15,067 nt of DNA from Bacteroidota bacterium (GTDB taxonomy: Bacteria > Bacteroidota > Bacteroidia > Bacteroidales > UBA1556). Where the stretch lies: positions 1 to 15,067 of the forward strand of contig QMPB01000040.1 in assembly GCA_003648395.1 (NCBI GenBank), given 5' to 3'. Shown here piece after piece: positions 1 through 7,057 of this stretch. Position numbers and translations under genes: made by a program. The stretch's first letter is position 1, and every line of letters begins with the position of its first letter. The notes beneath the pieces are model-generated. The model was not told where the DNA came from. It ran no database searches and was given only the letters and a program-made list of their open reading frames with translations.

Positions 1-1
1 A

Positions 2-2053
2 GGGCTTGCTCATGTGGGAGTTTTAAAAGTACTTGAACGAGAAGGAATTCATATTGATTATATTGGAGGAACTAGTATGGGTGGATTAGTTGGAGGCTTA
101 TATGCTGCTGGTTATTCTCCTGATCAATTAGATGAAATATGCAATGAATTAGATTGGAGTAAACTTCTTTCTGATGAGGAAGAAAGAAGAGATCTGCCAC
201 TTCAAGAGAAATTGAATTACGATAGTTATATGCTTAGTTTACCCATGATTGGTTACAAGCCAGGTTTGCCTAAAGGTCTTAAAGAGGGGCAATTAATTGT
301 AAATGTATTAAATAAGTTAACGTGGGAGGTTAATGATATTAAAAATTTTAAAGATTTACCTACACCATTTTTCTGTGTGGCAACTAATTTGGAAACTGGC
401 GATACTGTTTTATTAGAGAATGGTGATTTGTCAATGGCATTACGTGCAACTATGTCTATTCCTTCGGTATTTGCACCTGTTGTATATAATGGAAAAACTG
501 TAGTTGATGGAATGATTGTGAATAATTTCCCCGTTGATATAATGCTTACTCAGGGTATAGATTATGTTATTGGCGTTGATGTAGGATCAGAATTATATAA
601 AAGTGATGAGATAGAAAGTGTGTTAGATATATTGGATCAGATTTCTAGTTTTCATCAAATAAAAAGATATAAGGATAATATTTTTCTTACAGATATGTAT
701 ATCAAGCCAGACCTTACTAATATTGGAGTAATGAGTTTTGGAGATATAAATGAGATTATTAAAAGGGGAGAGGATGCTGCAATGGCTAGTATTAAAGAAA
801 TTAGACAGTTGGCTAAAGATTTAGGAGGTAAAAAGAAGAATACAAGATTAGTAAAACTAAATATGAGTGATACTATATTTATAAGTAGAATGGAAGTGTC
901 AGGTCTTGAGAGAGTTGCTTATAGTATGGTTGTTGGTCGTTTGGATATTAACTTACCAGGTGTAAATTCTGTATCAAGTATTAATGCTGCTATAGATAGG
1001 CTTTATTCAAGTAATTTTTTTAAGTTTATTAATTATAAACTGATTAAAGTTGAAGAAGGCTATGTTTTGAAAATAAATGTAGAGGAAAACTCAAATAGCT
1101 TTTTTTATGTTGGTGGTAGATATGATACTGATTTGGGAGCATCTTTACTATTGGATATTGAGTTAATTAATAAAGTATTTCCAGGATCTAGACTGGACTT
1201 TAATTTAAAAGTTGGATCAAATCCATCAGGGGGAATCCGTTATATAATTGATAGAGGACATAATGTTGGTTTCGGTGCTAATATTCATTATAATTCAAAT
1301 TCTATAAAAGTTTATTCTTTAGATTTTAATTCTATTGATCGTTCATATTTTATGAGTTTTTCATCAATGGATATGTTTTTATTTTCTAATTATTCAAATA
1401 GTAACTCTTTTATTTTAGGTGCTACTTTAGAGTATATGAATATTTCTACAGTAGTTAGCCCAATTCCAGTAAATATTGATGGAATACCTTATTTTAATCT
1501 TTTTGCGGAATATTTATTAGACTCTTATGATAATAAGTATTATCCGACTAAGGGTAATGTTTTTAGAATTCGACCTACATTTATTTCTGAGGTAAATAGT
1601 CCAAGTGTTTTTTATGTTAATACGGAAGTGTCTACAGTTATTAATTTTAATGATAGATTTACATTACTTCCTTCTGCTTTTCTAGGTGTTTCATGGGGAG
1701 GTTTAACAAATACAGCTTATTTTTATATGCTAGGAGGAGCTGGTAATAATAAATTTTATAATATGAGGAGCTTTGTTGGAATGCCAATTACAGCTAGTTA
1801 TTCAAATAATTTATTGTATAGTAGAGTGGACTTAAGGTATCAGTTGCTTCCAAAACATTATATAGTATTAAAAGCAAATGCAGCTTTAGAAAGTGATATA
1901 TTTGAAAAATTATTCTTTGAGTCAATGTTTTCTTATGGGGGAGGGATAGCATATAGCTTAAACTCATTGATTGGTCCTATTGAGTTAGGTGTAAATGTTT
2001 CAAATCGTTTATATACACCTAAATTATTTTTAAGTTTAGGGTTCTATTTTTAA
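2..2053 (+). CDS. Patatin-like phospholipase with C-terminal POTRA-like segment and outer-membrane barrel (5' end outside window)
   Basis: Predicted lipid acyl hydrolase joined to an outer-membrane beta-barrel, the architecture of PlpD-like (type Vd) proteins. The frame is open to the window edge and reads GLAHVGVLKVLE, the run that follows the patatin glycine-rich oxyanion loop. The signal peptide and oxyanion glycines are therefore upstream, and the GTG at 14 is not the real start. Counting from that GTG, the nucleophile is Ser21 in GTSMG (GxSxG) and the dyad Asp is D165 in VVDGM, where many family members have DGG. The patatin domain covers about residues 1-270, a POTRA-like segment about 284-361, and a strand-rich barrel runs from about 362 to the end. 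The last residue is Phe (LGFYF), as expected for a barrel-assembly signal. The gene is convergent with the PAP2 gene, 8 bp between stops. The architecture is secure. Lipid substrate and passenger location are inferred. Confidence 0.9.
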   Translation, partial: GLAHVGVLKVLEREGIHIDYIGGTSMGGLVGGLYAAGYSPDQLDEICNELDWSKLLSDEEERRDLPLQEKLNYDSYMLSLPMIGYKPGLPKGLKEGQLIVNVLNKLTWEVNDIKNFKDLPTPFFCVATNLETGDTVLLENGDLSMALRATMSIPSVFAPVVYNGKTVVDGMIVNNFPVDIMLTQGIDYVIGVDVGSELYKSDEIESVLDILDQISSFHQIKRYKDNIFLTDMYIKPDLTNIGVMSFGDINEIIKRGEDAAMASIKEIRQLAKDLGGKKKNTRLVKLNMSDTIFISRMEVSGLERVAYSMVVGRLDINLPGVNSVSSINAAIDRLYSSNFFKFINYKLIKVEEGYVLKINVEENSNSFFYVGGRYDTDLGASLLLDIELINKVFPGSRLDFNLKVGSNPSGGIRYIIDRGHNVGFGANIHYNSNSIKVYSLDFNSIDRSYFMSFSSMDMFLFSNYSNSNSFILGATLEYMNISTVVSPIPVNIDGIPYFNLFAEYLLDSYDNKYYPTKGNVFRIRPTFISEVNSPSVFYVNTEVSTVINFNDRFTLLPSAFLGVSWGGLTNTAYFYMLGGAGNNKFYNMRSFVGMPITASYSNNLLYSRVDLRYQLLPKHYIVLKANAALESDIFEKLFFESMFSYGGGIAYSLNSLIGPIELGVNVSNRLYTPKLFLSLGFYF

Positions 2054-2061
2054 TAATATTT

Positions 2062-2880
2062 TTACAGAGGATATGTAAATGAAAGTCCTGTAAAATTTGA
2101 GCTAATAATAGGAATGGTTGTTAGTTTGCAATGATTACGATTTCCAACATATGTTCCTATTGCATATCCCAAAGCACCTCCTATTAAAACGTCGGTACTC
2201 CAATGCTTGTCATCATACATTCTTGCCAAACCTTCCATAGTTGCCAATGAGTAGACTGTAATTGGTACCCATAATTTATCTTTGTAATGTGTAGCAACTA
2301 CAGCTGCAAATGTAAAAGTCATAATGGTATGACCAGAAGGAAAGCTTGTGTGACTCCAATCATCAGTAACGGGACCATCCCATAAATATGGATTATGTGG
2401 CACTGTCTGAAATGGGCGATGCCTATGTGCAATATGCTTCATTACAGTAACAATTACACCAGAATATAAACTTGCTTGCACAAAGTCCATTGCTACTCTT
2501 TTGGGTTTATTATTATTTGTTGTTGCTCCATAAATATAGAAAGCTCCCATCAGTGGCAATGTAAAATACATTTTACCAAAAGGGTCGAAAAAATATTTGT
2601 TTGCATTATCTAAGGCATCAGTACGGTTGCTTTGCCAAAAGTCAGCAATTGTTTTGTCCTGTGTATAAAGTATTGCAGCACTTCCAAGAACTGTTCCAGC
2701 TCCAATCCATTCTCCTTTACTCCAATGAATGGGACTAATAATTAATGGTGTAAAATCAGTAGCTAAACTCTTAATAAATACTTTATCAACTTTACAATTA
2801 TTACTATCAATAGGCATGGTTTGTCCCCATGCATTATTTATATTTATAGTAATAAGTAGAATTAATAATAGTTTTCTCAT
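2062..2880 (-). CDS. PAP2-family phosphatase, secreted or inner-membrane
   Basis: Type 2 phosphatidic acid phosphatase family enzyme, expected to remove phosphate from a lipid phosphate such as phosphatidate, phosphatidylglycerol phosphate or undecaprenyl diphosphate on the periplasmic side. All three motifs are present: K148-x6-R155-P156, PSGH at 181-184 with catalytic His184, and R220-x5-H226-x3-D230 with nucleophile-activating His226 and Asp230. Residues 1-20 form a signal peptide (basic start, Leu/Ile core, ending AWGQ). Hydrophobic stretches near 58-72, 105-120, 137-150, 188-205 and 232-247 fit membrane helices. The SR of the usual third motif is AR here, a tolerated change. The gene starts 28 bp after mazG and is probably co-transcribed with it. 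Exact substrate cannot be told from sequence. Confidence 0.9.
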   Translation of the reverse strand: MRKLLLILLITININNAWGQTMPIDSNNCKVDKVFIKSLATDFTPLIISPIHWSKGEWIGAGTVLGSAAILYTQDKTIADFWQSNRTDALDNANKYFFDPFGKMYFTLPLMGAFYIYGATTNNNKPKRVAMDFVQASLYSGVIVTVMKHIAHRHRPFQTVPHNPYLWDGPVTDDWSHTSFPSGHTIMTFTFAAVVATHYKDKLWVPITVYSLATMEGLARMYDDKHWSTDVLIGGALGYAIGTYVGNRNHCKLTTIPIISSNFTGLSFTYPL

Positions 2881-2908
2881 AAATTAAATATGTGGCGTTT
2901 TTAGATTG

Positions 2909-3682
2909 TTAATTCTCTAGTTTTTTGGCTTCTTCCCAATAAACATCCATTTCTGTAAGACTCATCTCATCTAAAGATTTGCCTATTTTATTAGTTTCTT
3001 CTTCAAGATAATTAAATCGCTTTATAAATTTTCGATTGGTTTTTTCGATGGCTTCATCTGGGTTAACATTAATAAACCTTGCATAATTAACTAGTGAGAA
3101 TAGTAAATCACCAAATTCACCTTCTATTTTCTTTTGAGAAGAGCCCTGCTTTACTTCATCTTGAAGTTCATTCATTTCTTCAACTACCTTCTCCCAAACT
3201 TGTTCAGGTTTTTCCCAATCAAATCCAGCCCCTTTAACTTTTTCTTGAATTCTAATAGCCTTAATAAGTGGTGCCATGGATTCTGGAACTCCACCTAGAA
3301 CAGTTTTCTTTCCTTCACCAAGCTTTATTTTTTCCCAATTACGTTTAACCTCTTCTTCATCTACAACTTCCAATCCTCCATAAATATGTGGGTGTCGACG
3401 AATAAGTTTTTCACTTATTCCTTCTAAAACATCAGTAATATCAAAAGCATTCTTTTCTTTGCCTATTTTAGCATAGAAAACCAAATGCAACATTAAATCG
3501 CCAAGTTCCTCACGTACTCCGTCAAGGTCATTTTTAAGTATGGCGTCAGAAAGTTCATAAGTCTCTTCAATAGTTAAGTATCTTAGACTTTCTATGGTTT
3601 GTTTCATATCCCATGGGCAACCTTTGCGTAGGTCATCCATTATATTCAATAATCTTTCAAATGCTGTTAACCTTGGATCCAT
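2909..3682 (-). CDS. mazG: Nucleoside triphosphate pyrophosphohydrolase MazG
   Basis: Cytoplasmic house-cleaning enzyme that hydrolyses NTPs or dNTPs to NMP and pyrophosphate; in E. coli MazG also moderates ppGpp levels. The 257-residue length is that of the two-domain form. The N-terminal domain carries GCPWD (21-25) and the metal-binding EExxE (E39, E40, E43) followed by ExxD (E59, D62) in EELGDLMLH. A linker with VLGGVPESMAPLIKA precedes a second MazG domain with GFDW, VEEMNEL and GEFGDLLFSL, so the second metal site also looks intact. The start ATG at 3682 gives MDPRLTAFERL, a normal N-terminus. The leader holds short ATGCTAAA repeats and no convincing promoter. PAP2 follows 28 bp downstream, a probable two-gene transcript without an obvious functional link. 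Confidence 0.95.
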   Translation of the reverse strand: MDPRLTAFERLLNIMDDLRKGCPWDMKQTIESLRYLTIEETYELSDAILKNDLDGVREELGDLMLHLVFYAKIGKEKNAFDITDVLEGISEKLIRRHPHIYGGLEVVDEEEVKRNWEKIKLGEGKKTVLGGVPESMAPLIKAIRIQEKVKGAGFDWEKPEQVWEKVVEEMNELQDEVKQGSSQKKIEGEFGDLLFSLVNYARFINVNPDEAIEKTNRKFIKRFNYLEEETNKIGKSLDEMSLTEMDVYWEEAKKLEN

Positions 3683-3690
3683 TATATAAA

Positions 3691-3721
3691 ATGCTAAATT
3701 GTTAAATGCTAAAATGCTAAA
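3691..3721. repeat. Short ATGCTAAA tandem repeat in the mazG leader
   Basis: ATGCTAAA occurs exactly at 3691-3698, 3706-3713 and 3714-3721, with a degenerate 7-nt copy (TTGTTAA) between the first two. The array begins 8 bp upstream of the mazG start codon, so it lies in the untranslated leader on the minus strand. No function is known. It could be a slippage-prone spacer. Confidence 0.7.
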
Positions 3722-3781
3722 ACGTTAGTTTTCTTTACGATTTTAATTATTAGTGTTTAAAGAATATCTTAATTTATATAA

Positions 3782-3898
3782 GGTGTATAAGAAACGCCAA
3801 GGTTGAGGCGGATTAAAAATTATATTCAGGAGTTTACTAATGTAAATGACTGAATATAATTTTTAATTCAACGAAAAGATTGGAGTTTCTTATAGCCG
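3782..3898 (+). repeat. Dispersed structured repeat, copy 1 (117 bp)
   Basis: First of three related elements in the window. The 31-nt head, starting GGTGTATAA and ending GAGGCGGA, differs from copy 2 at 3 positions and from copy 3 at 4. A perfect 17-bp helix follows (3813-3829 with 3850-3866), enclosing a 20-nt loop that itself forms GAGT-TTAC-taat-GTAA-ATGA. The outer ends pair as well: TATAAGAAAC near the start with GTTTCTTATA near the end. The element fills the gap between the mazG leader and proS; its last base is 5 nt from the proS stop codon, and it is antisense to both genes. It has no coding potential. Whether it acts as RNA, as a mobile DNA hairpin or as a transcription stop is not shown by sequence alone. 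Confidence 0.85.
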
Positions 3899-3903
3899 TT
3901 AGT

Positions 3904-5379
3904 CTAATAAGCTTTAGCAAAAACAACTCTACCTTTAGAAGGCTTTCCAGAATAAACACAAACTCCCTCTTCAGAATCCTCATAATCCAAAGGAATGCTT
4001 CTGATAGTTGCTTTAGTTTCCTCTTTAATTTTATCTTCGGTTTCATTTGTACCATCCCAATGAGCCAAAATAAATCCACCCTTGTTTTCCAGTACTTTTT
4101 TAAACTCATCCCAAGAATTAACCTCTGTTGTATGCTCTGTCCTAAAATCTAAAGCTTTAGTAAATAAGTTATTTTGAATTTCATCTAATAAATCAAGGAC
4201 TTTGTCTCTTAGTCCATCCATTTCAGTAAAAGATTTGCTTAATGTATCTCTACGAGCAAGTTCTACTGTATTATTTTTTAAGTCACGAGGACCAATTGCA
4301 ATACGTAATGGAACTCCTTTAAATTCCCATTCAGCAAATTTATAACCTGGTTTTTGGGTGTCTCTATCATCATGCTTCACTCTAATACCAACTCTTTCAA
4401 GTTCAGCTTTAATCTCTTCTCCTTTTTTCAGAACAGCAATTCTTTCTTCATCTTTCCTATAAATAGGAACAATTACCACTTGAAAAGGTGCTAATTTTGG
4501 AGGTAATACTAATCCATTATCATCAGAGTGAGTCATAATAAGACCACCAATTAATCTTGTGGAAACACCCCAAGAAGTAGCCCAAACATGCTCTAATTTA
4601 TTTTCTTTACTTAAGAATTTAACATCAAAAGCTTTAGCGAAATTCTGTCCTAAGAAATGAGAAGTTCCAGCTTGTAGTGCTTTTCCGTCTTGCATAAGAG
4701 CTTCAATACAATAAGTCTCAAGAGCCCCGCCAAATCTTTCGTTCTCGGTTTTTACGCCTTGAAAAACAGGCATTGCCATAAATTCTTCAGCAAATTTTGT
4801 ATATACTTTAAGCATTTTTTTAGCTTCCACTTCAGCTTCTAACTTAGTAGCATGTGCAGTATGGCCTTCTTGCCATAAGAACTCAGCTGTACGTAAAAAC
4901 AATCTAGTCCTCATTTCCCAACGAACAACATTTGCCCATTGGTTTACAAGAATTGGTAAATCTCTCCACGATTGAACCCACTTACGGTAAGTGTCCCAAA
5001 TAATAGTTTCGCTAGTAGGACGAACAATTAATTCCTCTTCTAATTTTGCAGCAGGGTCTACCATTACTCCTCCTTTACCGTCGTTTTTTAAACGATAGTG
5101 GGTGACAACAGCACATTCTTTTGCAAAACCCTCTACATGTTTAGCCTCTCTACTAAAGAATGATTTTGGAATAAATAATGGAAAATATGCATTTACGTGA
5201 CCAGTGTCTTTAAACATTTTGTCTAATGCAGCTTGCATCATCTCCCATATAGCATAACCATATGGTTTAATAACCATGCTGCCTCTTACTGCAGAATTCT
5301 CTGCTAAGTCAGCTTTTAATACGAGGTCGTTATACCATTTTGAATAATCCTCTTTTCTTGTTGTAAAATCTTTAGCCAT
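3904..5379 (-). CDS. proS: Proline--tRNA ligase, eukaryote/archaeal-like type
   Basis: Class II aminoacyl-tRNA synthetase charging tRNA-Pro with proline in the cytoplasm. The 491 residues lack the bacterial editing insertion between motifs 2 and 3, so this is the short eukaryote/archaeal-type ProRS. Motif 1 lies around residues 35-71 ([11 protein letters not shown] to FPLFIP), the proline pocket has RPTSET (120-125), and motif 2 runs R153-E155-R163 to EFLWQEGHT (166-174). [12 protein letters not shown] leads into the anticodon-binding domain, and the protein ends FAKAY with the C-terminal Tyr typical of this type. Only one of the four zinc-ligand Cys positions of the Thermus-type C-terminal domain is recognisable (EGVCVYSG). 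I chose the ATG at 5379 ([12 protein letters not shown]) rather than an in-frame upstream ATG at 5433, because family proteins begin here and the likely promoter overlaps the longer version. Confidence 0.96.
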   Translation of the reverse strand: MAKDFTTRKEDYSKWYNDLVLKADLAENSAVRGSMVIKPYGYAIWEMMQAALDKMFKDTGHVNAYFPLFIPKSFFSREAKHVEGFAKECAVVTHYRLKNDGKGGVMVDPAAKLEEELIVRPTSETIIWDTYRKWVQSWRDLPILVNQWANVVRWEMRTRLFLRTAEFLWQEGHTAHATKLEAEVEAKKMLKVYTKFAEEFMAMPVFQGVKTENERFGGALETYCIEALMQDGKALQAGTSHFLGQNFAKAFDVKFLSKENKLEHVWATSWGVSTRLIGGLIMTHSDDNGLVLPPKLAPFQVVIVPIYRKDEERIAVLKKGEEIKAELERVGIRVKHDDRDTQKPGYKFAEWEFKGVPLRIAIGPRDLKNNTVELARRDTLSKSFTEMDGLRDKVLDLLDEIQNNLFTKALDFRTEHTTEVNSWDEFKKVLENKGGFILAHWDGTNETEDKIKEETKATIRSIPLDYEDSEEGVCVYSGKPSKGRVVFAKAY

Positions 5380-5430
5380 ATGTTTCTTTGGTATAGTATT
5401 TGTATATTTCTTCGTAATTAAATAATATTG

Positions 5431-5438
5431 CAAAAGTA
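5431..5438 (-). promoter_or_regulatory. Candidate proS promoter, -7 box
   Basis: On the minus strand this reads TACTTTTG, an exact match to the Bacteroidota -7 consensus TAnnTTTG. It would place the transcription start near 5424, about 45 nt upstream of the chosen proS ATG. No clear TTTG -33 box is seen at 19-21 bp. Confidence 0.4.
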
Positions 5439-5445
5439 AATAATA

Positions 5446-5472
5446 TTAAATAGCTTTTTATAGCTATTTTAA
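5446..5472. promoter_or_regulatory. AT-rich palindrome between divergent proS and lipoprotein genes
   Basis: TTAAATAGCT (5446-5455) pairs with AGCTATTTTAA (5462-5472) across a 6-nt loop, a 10-bp stem with one bulged T. It sits in the 114-bp gap between the divergent starts, just upstream of the proS -7 box on one side and the lipoprotein Shine-Dalgarno on the other. It could be an operator or a leader hairpin. Being almost all A/T, it could also be chance. Confidence 0.3.
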
Positions 5473-5479
5473 AATAAAT

Positions 5480-5486
5480 AGGAGGG
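5480..5486 (+). promoter_or_regulatory. Strong Shine-Dalgarno (AGGAGGG)
   Basis: AGGAGGG ends 7 nt before the ATG at 5494 and fixes that start. It is a near-perfect anti-SD match, which stands out because other starts in this window have A/T-rich leaders without one, as is usual for Bacteroidota. Confidence 0.75.
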
Positions 5487-5493
5487 AAGTCTT

Positions 5494-7011
5494 ATGAGAT
5501 ATTTAATGAGTTTTTTAAGTTTTATAGTTTTCAGTATAATATTGTCTTCATGTAGTGCATCTTATGATGCTGCTGCTTATGAAGATGATGCTTTTTATAA
5601 TCCTTATCGTGAGAAAAACTTAAAAAAGAAGGAGCAAAAACTAGAACAAAAGCTGGCAAAAACAAAGGCTTCATCGCAGTCATACGACGATGTCACTAAC
5701 TCATCAAAGTCTGCTGCAAAAGAAGTTGCAGCTACTTCACAAGTTTATTCTGATGAAAATGGAGATTATTATATAATGGATGATGATAGCTCTGCTAATG
5801 ATTACTATGATTATGAATATACTCAACGTATTAAGAGATTTCATTCTGATGAAAATACTGGTAAATCTTATTATGACAATTCCTATTATGATGAAAGTCC
5901 CTATGGTGGAAATATGTATGTAAATAATATGTATAGCCCTTTTTATGGTGGTATGAATTATGGTATTTCATATTCATTTGGTTATGGTTGGGGACTAAAC
6001 TTTGGATTTGGTTATCCAAGTTACGGATATCCTTATTATGGATATGGCAGTTACCCATATTATGGATATGGTAGTTACCCATATTATGGTGGTGGAAGTT
6101 ATTGGGCTGGTTATAATGATGGATATTGGAATGGATATTATAATGGTGGTGGATATTGGGGTGATGATGATTATTATACTGGAGGTAATTCATATTATGG
6201 ACATAGAGGTGGTAATAGTACAAATGGTTCAACAGGGAATAGAACTACAAGTTCTAATTCTGATACGGCTCCAGGACATAGAATGAAAGTTACTAATCAA
6301 GCAATGCCTAATGGTGGTAGTATTAAATCAAATAGAACAGGAGTAAAGACAAATAGTGGAAGTACGAGAAGCGCATATACCAAGAGGAGTACTAAAACAA
6401 ATGCAACTAGGGCAAATACATCATACAATAGTAATTATAGTAAAGGGAATGTTAATACTTCGAATATTAATAAAAAACCAGCTACAGTAACAGGTGTAGT
6501 TGGAAAAACAAGCACAAGTAGTGTTTCTAGAAATGCAAATTCTAATCATGTAAGTACAAGGTCGCAAAGTTATTCTGCTAAGTCGAGATCTAATCCTACT
6601 TATCGTAAAACATATTCTAAACCTAAATATTATAATACACGACATAAAACATCTTCTAGAACTGCATCTAGTTCAAGAAGTTCGGTTAATGTAAATGGAT
6701 CATCTAATACGAAAAATAACACTAGTTCTAGAGGATATACTCCTGCAAGGTCAAATTCTAGAAATACATATTCACCATCAAGGTCATCTAGCAATTCAAG
6801 GAGTTATTCTCCAGCTTCAAGTAATACAAGGAGTTATACCCCTTCTAGAAGCAGTTCTAGTACTAGAAAATCTACTTCATATTCTTCACCTAAATCATCT
6901 AGTAAGAGCTATAGTTCACCTAGTCGTTCATCATCTTCCTCAAGCTCTACTAGGTCATCATCATCTAGTCGTTCATCATCTAGTCGCTCTTTTAAACCAG
7001 GTAGAAGGTAA
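5494..7011 (+). CDS. Low-complexity Tyr/Gly and Ser/Arg-rich lipoprotein, function unknown
   Basis: A 505-residue envelope protein I cannot assign to a characterised family. Residues 1-20 are a lipoprotein signal with lipobox LSSC (lipidated Cys20). A Lys/Glu/Gln-rich patch follows (about 38-60, possibly helical), then an acidic Asp/Tyr stretch (about 88-112). Next is a Tyr/Gly/Asn/Trp-rich segment (about 128-236) holding three tandem YPYYGYGS-type octapeptides at 179-202. The last half (about 237-505) is rich in Ser, Thr, Asn, Arg and Lys, with many SRS and SSS runs and a basic end (FKPGRR). No catalytic motif is visible. Such composition suggests an unfolded, surface or periplasmic protein that binds polyanions or cell wall, but this is inference. 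It leads a three-gene envelope cluster, with the barrel gene 46 bp downstream. Similar Bacteroidota proteins have, as I recall, been mislabelled as vitellogenin-like because of composition. Confidence 0.8.
   Translation: MRYLMSFLSFIVFSIILSSCSASYDAAAYEDDAFYNPYREKNLKKKEQKLEQKLAKTKASSQSYDDVTNSSKSAAKEVAATSQVYSDENGDYYIMDDDSSANDYYDYEYTQRIKRFHSDENTGKSYYDNSYYDESPYGGNMYVNNMYSPFYGGMNYGISYSFGYGWGLNFGFGYPSYGYPYYGYGSYPYYGYGSYPYYGGGSYWAGYNDGYWNGYYNGGGYWGDDDYYTGGNSYYGHRGGNSTNGSTGNRTTSSNSDTAPGHRMKVTNQAMPNGGSIKSNRTGVKTNSGSTRSAYTKRSTKTNATRANTSYNSNYSKGNVNTSNINKKPATVTGVVGKTSTSSVSRNANSNHVSTRSQSYSAKSRSNPTYRKTYSKPKYYNTRHKTSSRTASSSRSSVNVNGSSNTKNNTSSRGYTPARSNSRNTYSPSRSSSNSRSYSPASSNTRSYTPSRSSSSTRKSTSYSSPKSSSKSYSSPSRSSSSSSSTRSSSSSRSSSSRSFKPGRR
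6028..6099 (+). repeat. Three tandem 24-bp coding repeats (YPYYGYGS)
   Basis: Three in-frame 24-bp units encode YPYYGYGS, YPYYGYGS and YPYYGGGS (residues 179-202). The first two units differ at only a few third positions, so they look recently duplicated. The upstream YPSYG may be a decayed further unit. Copy number could vary between strains by slippage. Confidence 0.8.
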
Positions 7012-7057
7012 TAGCATTGAAAAAATTACCATACAATATTATTAAAATAATACTATC

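Noticed and set aside
2054..2061. Terminator between the convergent patatin and PAP2 genes
   Set aside because: Only 8 bp separate the stops, and no hairpin with a T-tract is visible around them.
3691..3721. CRISPR-like array
   Set aside because: Units are 8 bp with no spacers of regular length and no cas genes nearby.
3782..3898. Integron attC site or cassette boundary
   Set aside because: No paired GTTRRRY/RYYYAAC core sites, no integrase, and the flanking genes are housekeeping genes in ordinary order.
5380..5433. Longer proS start at 5433
   Set aside because: The 18 extra residues are not family-like, and the TACTTTTG promoter box overlaps that start, so it would not be transcribed.
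5831..7045. Extra reading frames on both strands within the low-complexity lipoprotein gene (for example 5831-6232, 6002-6286, 6695-7045)
   Set aside because: Their Met/Ile/His-rich or His/Leu-rich products are frame shadows of the repetitive Tyr/Gly and Ser/Arg codons. They lack start signals.
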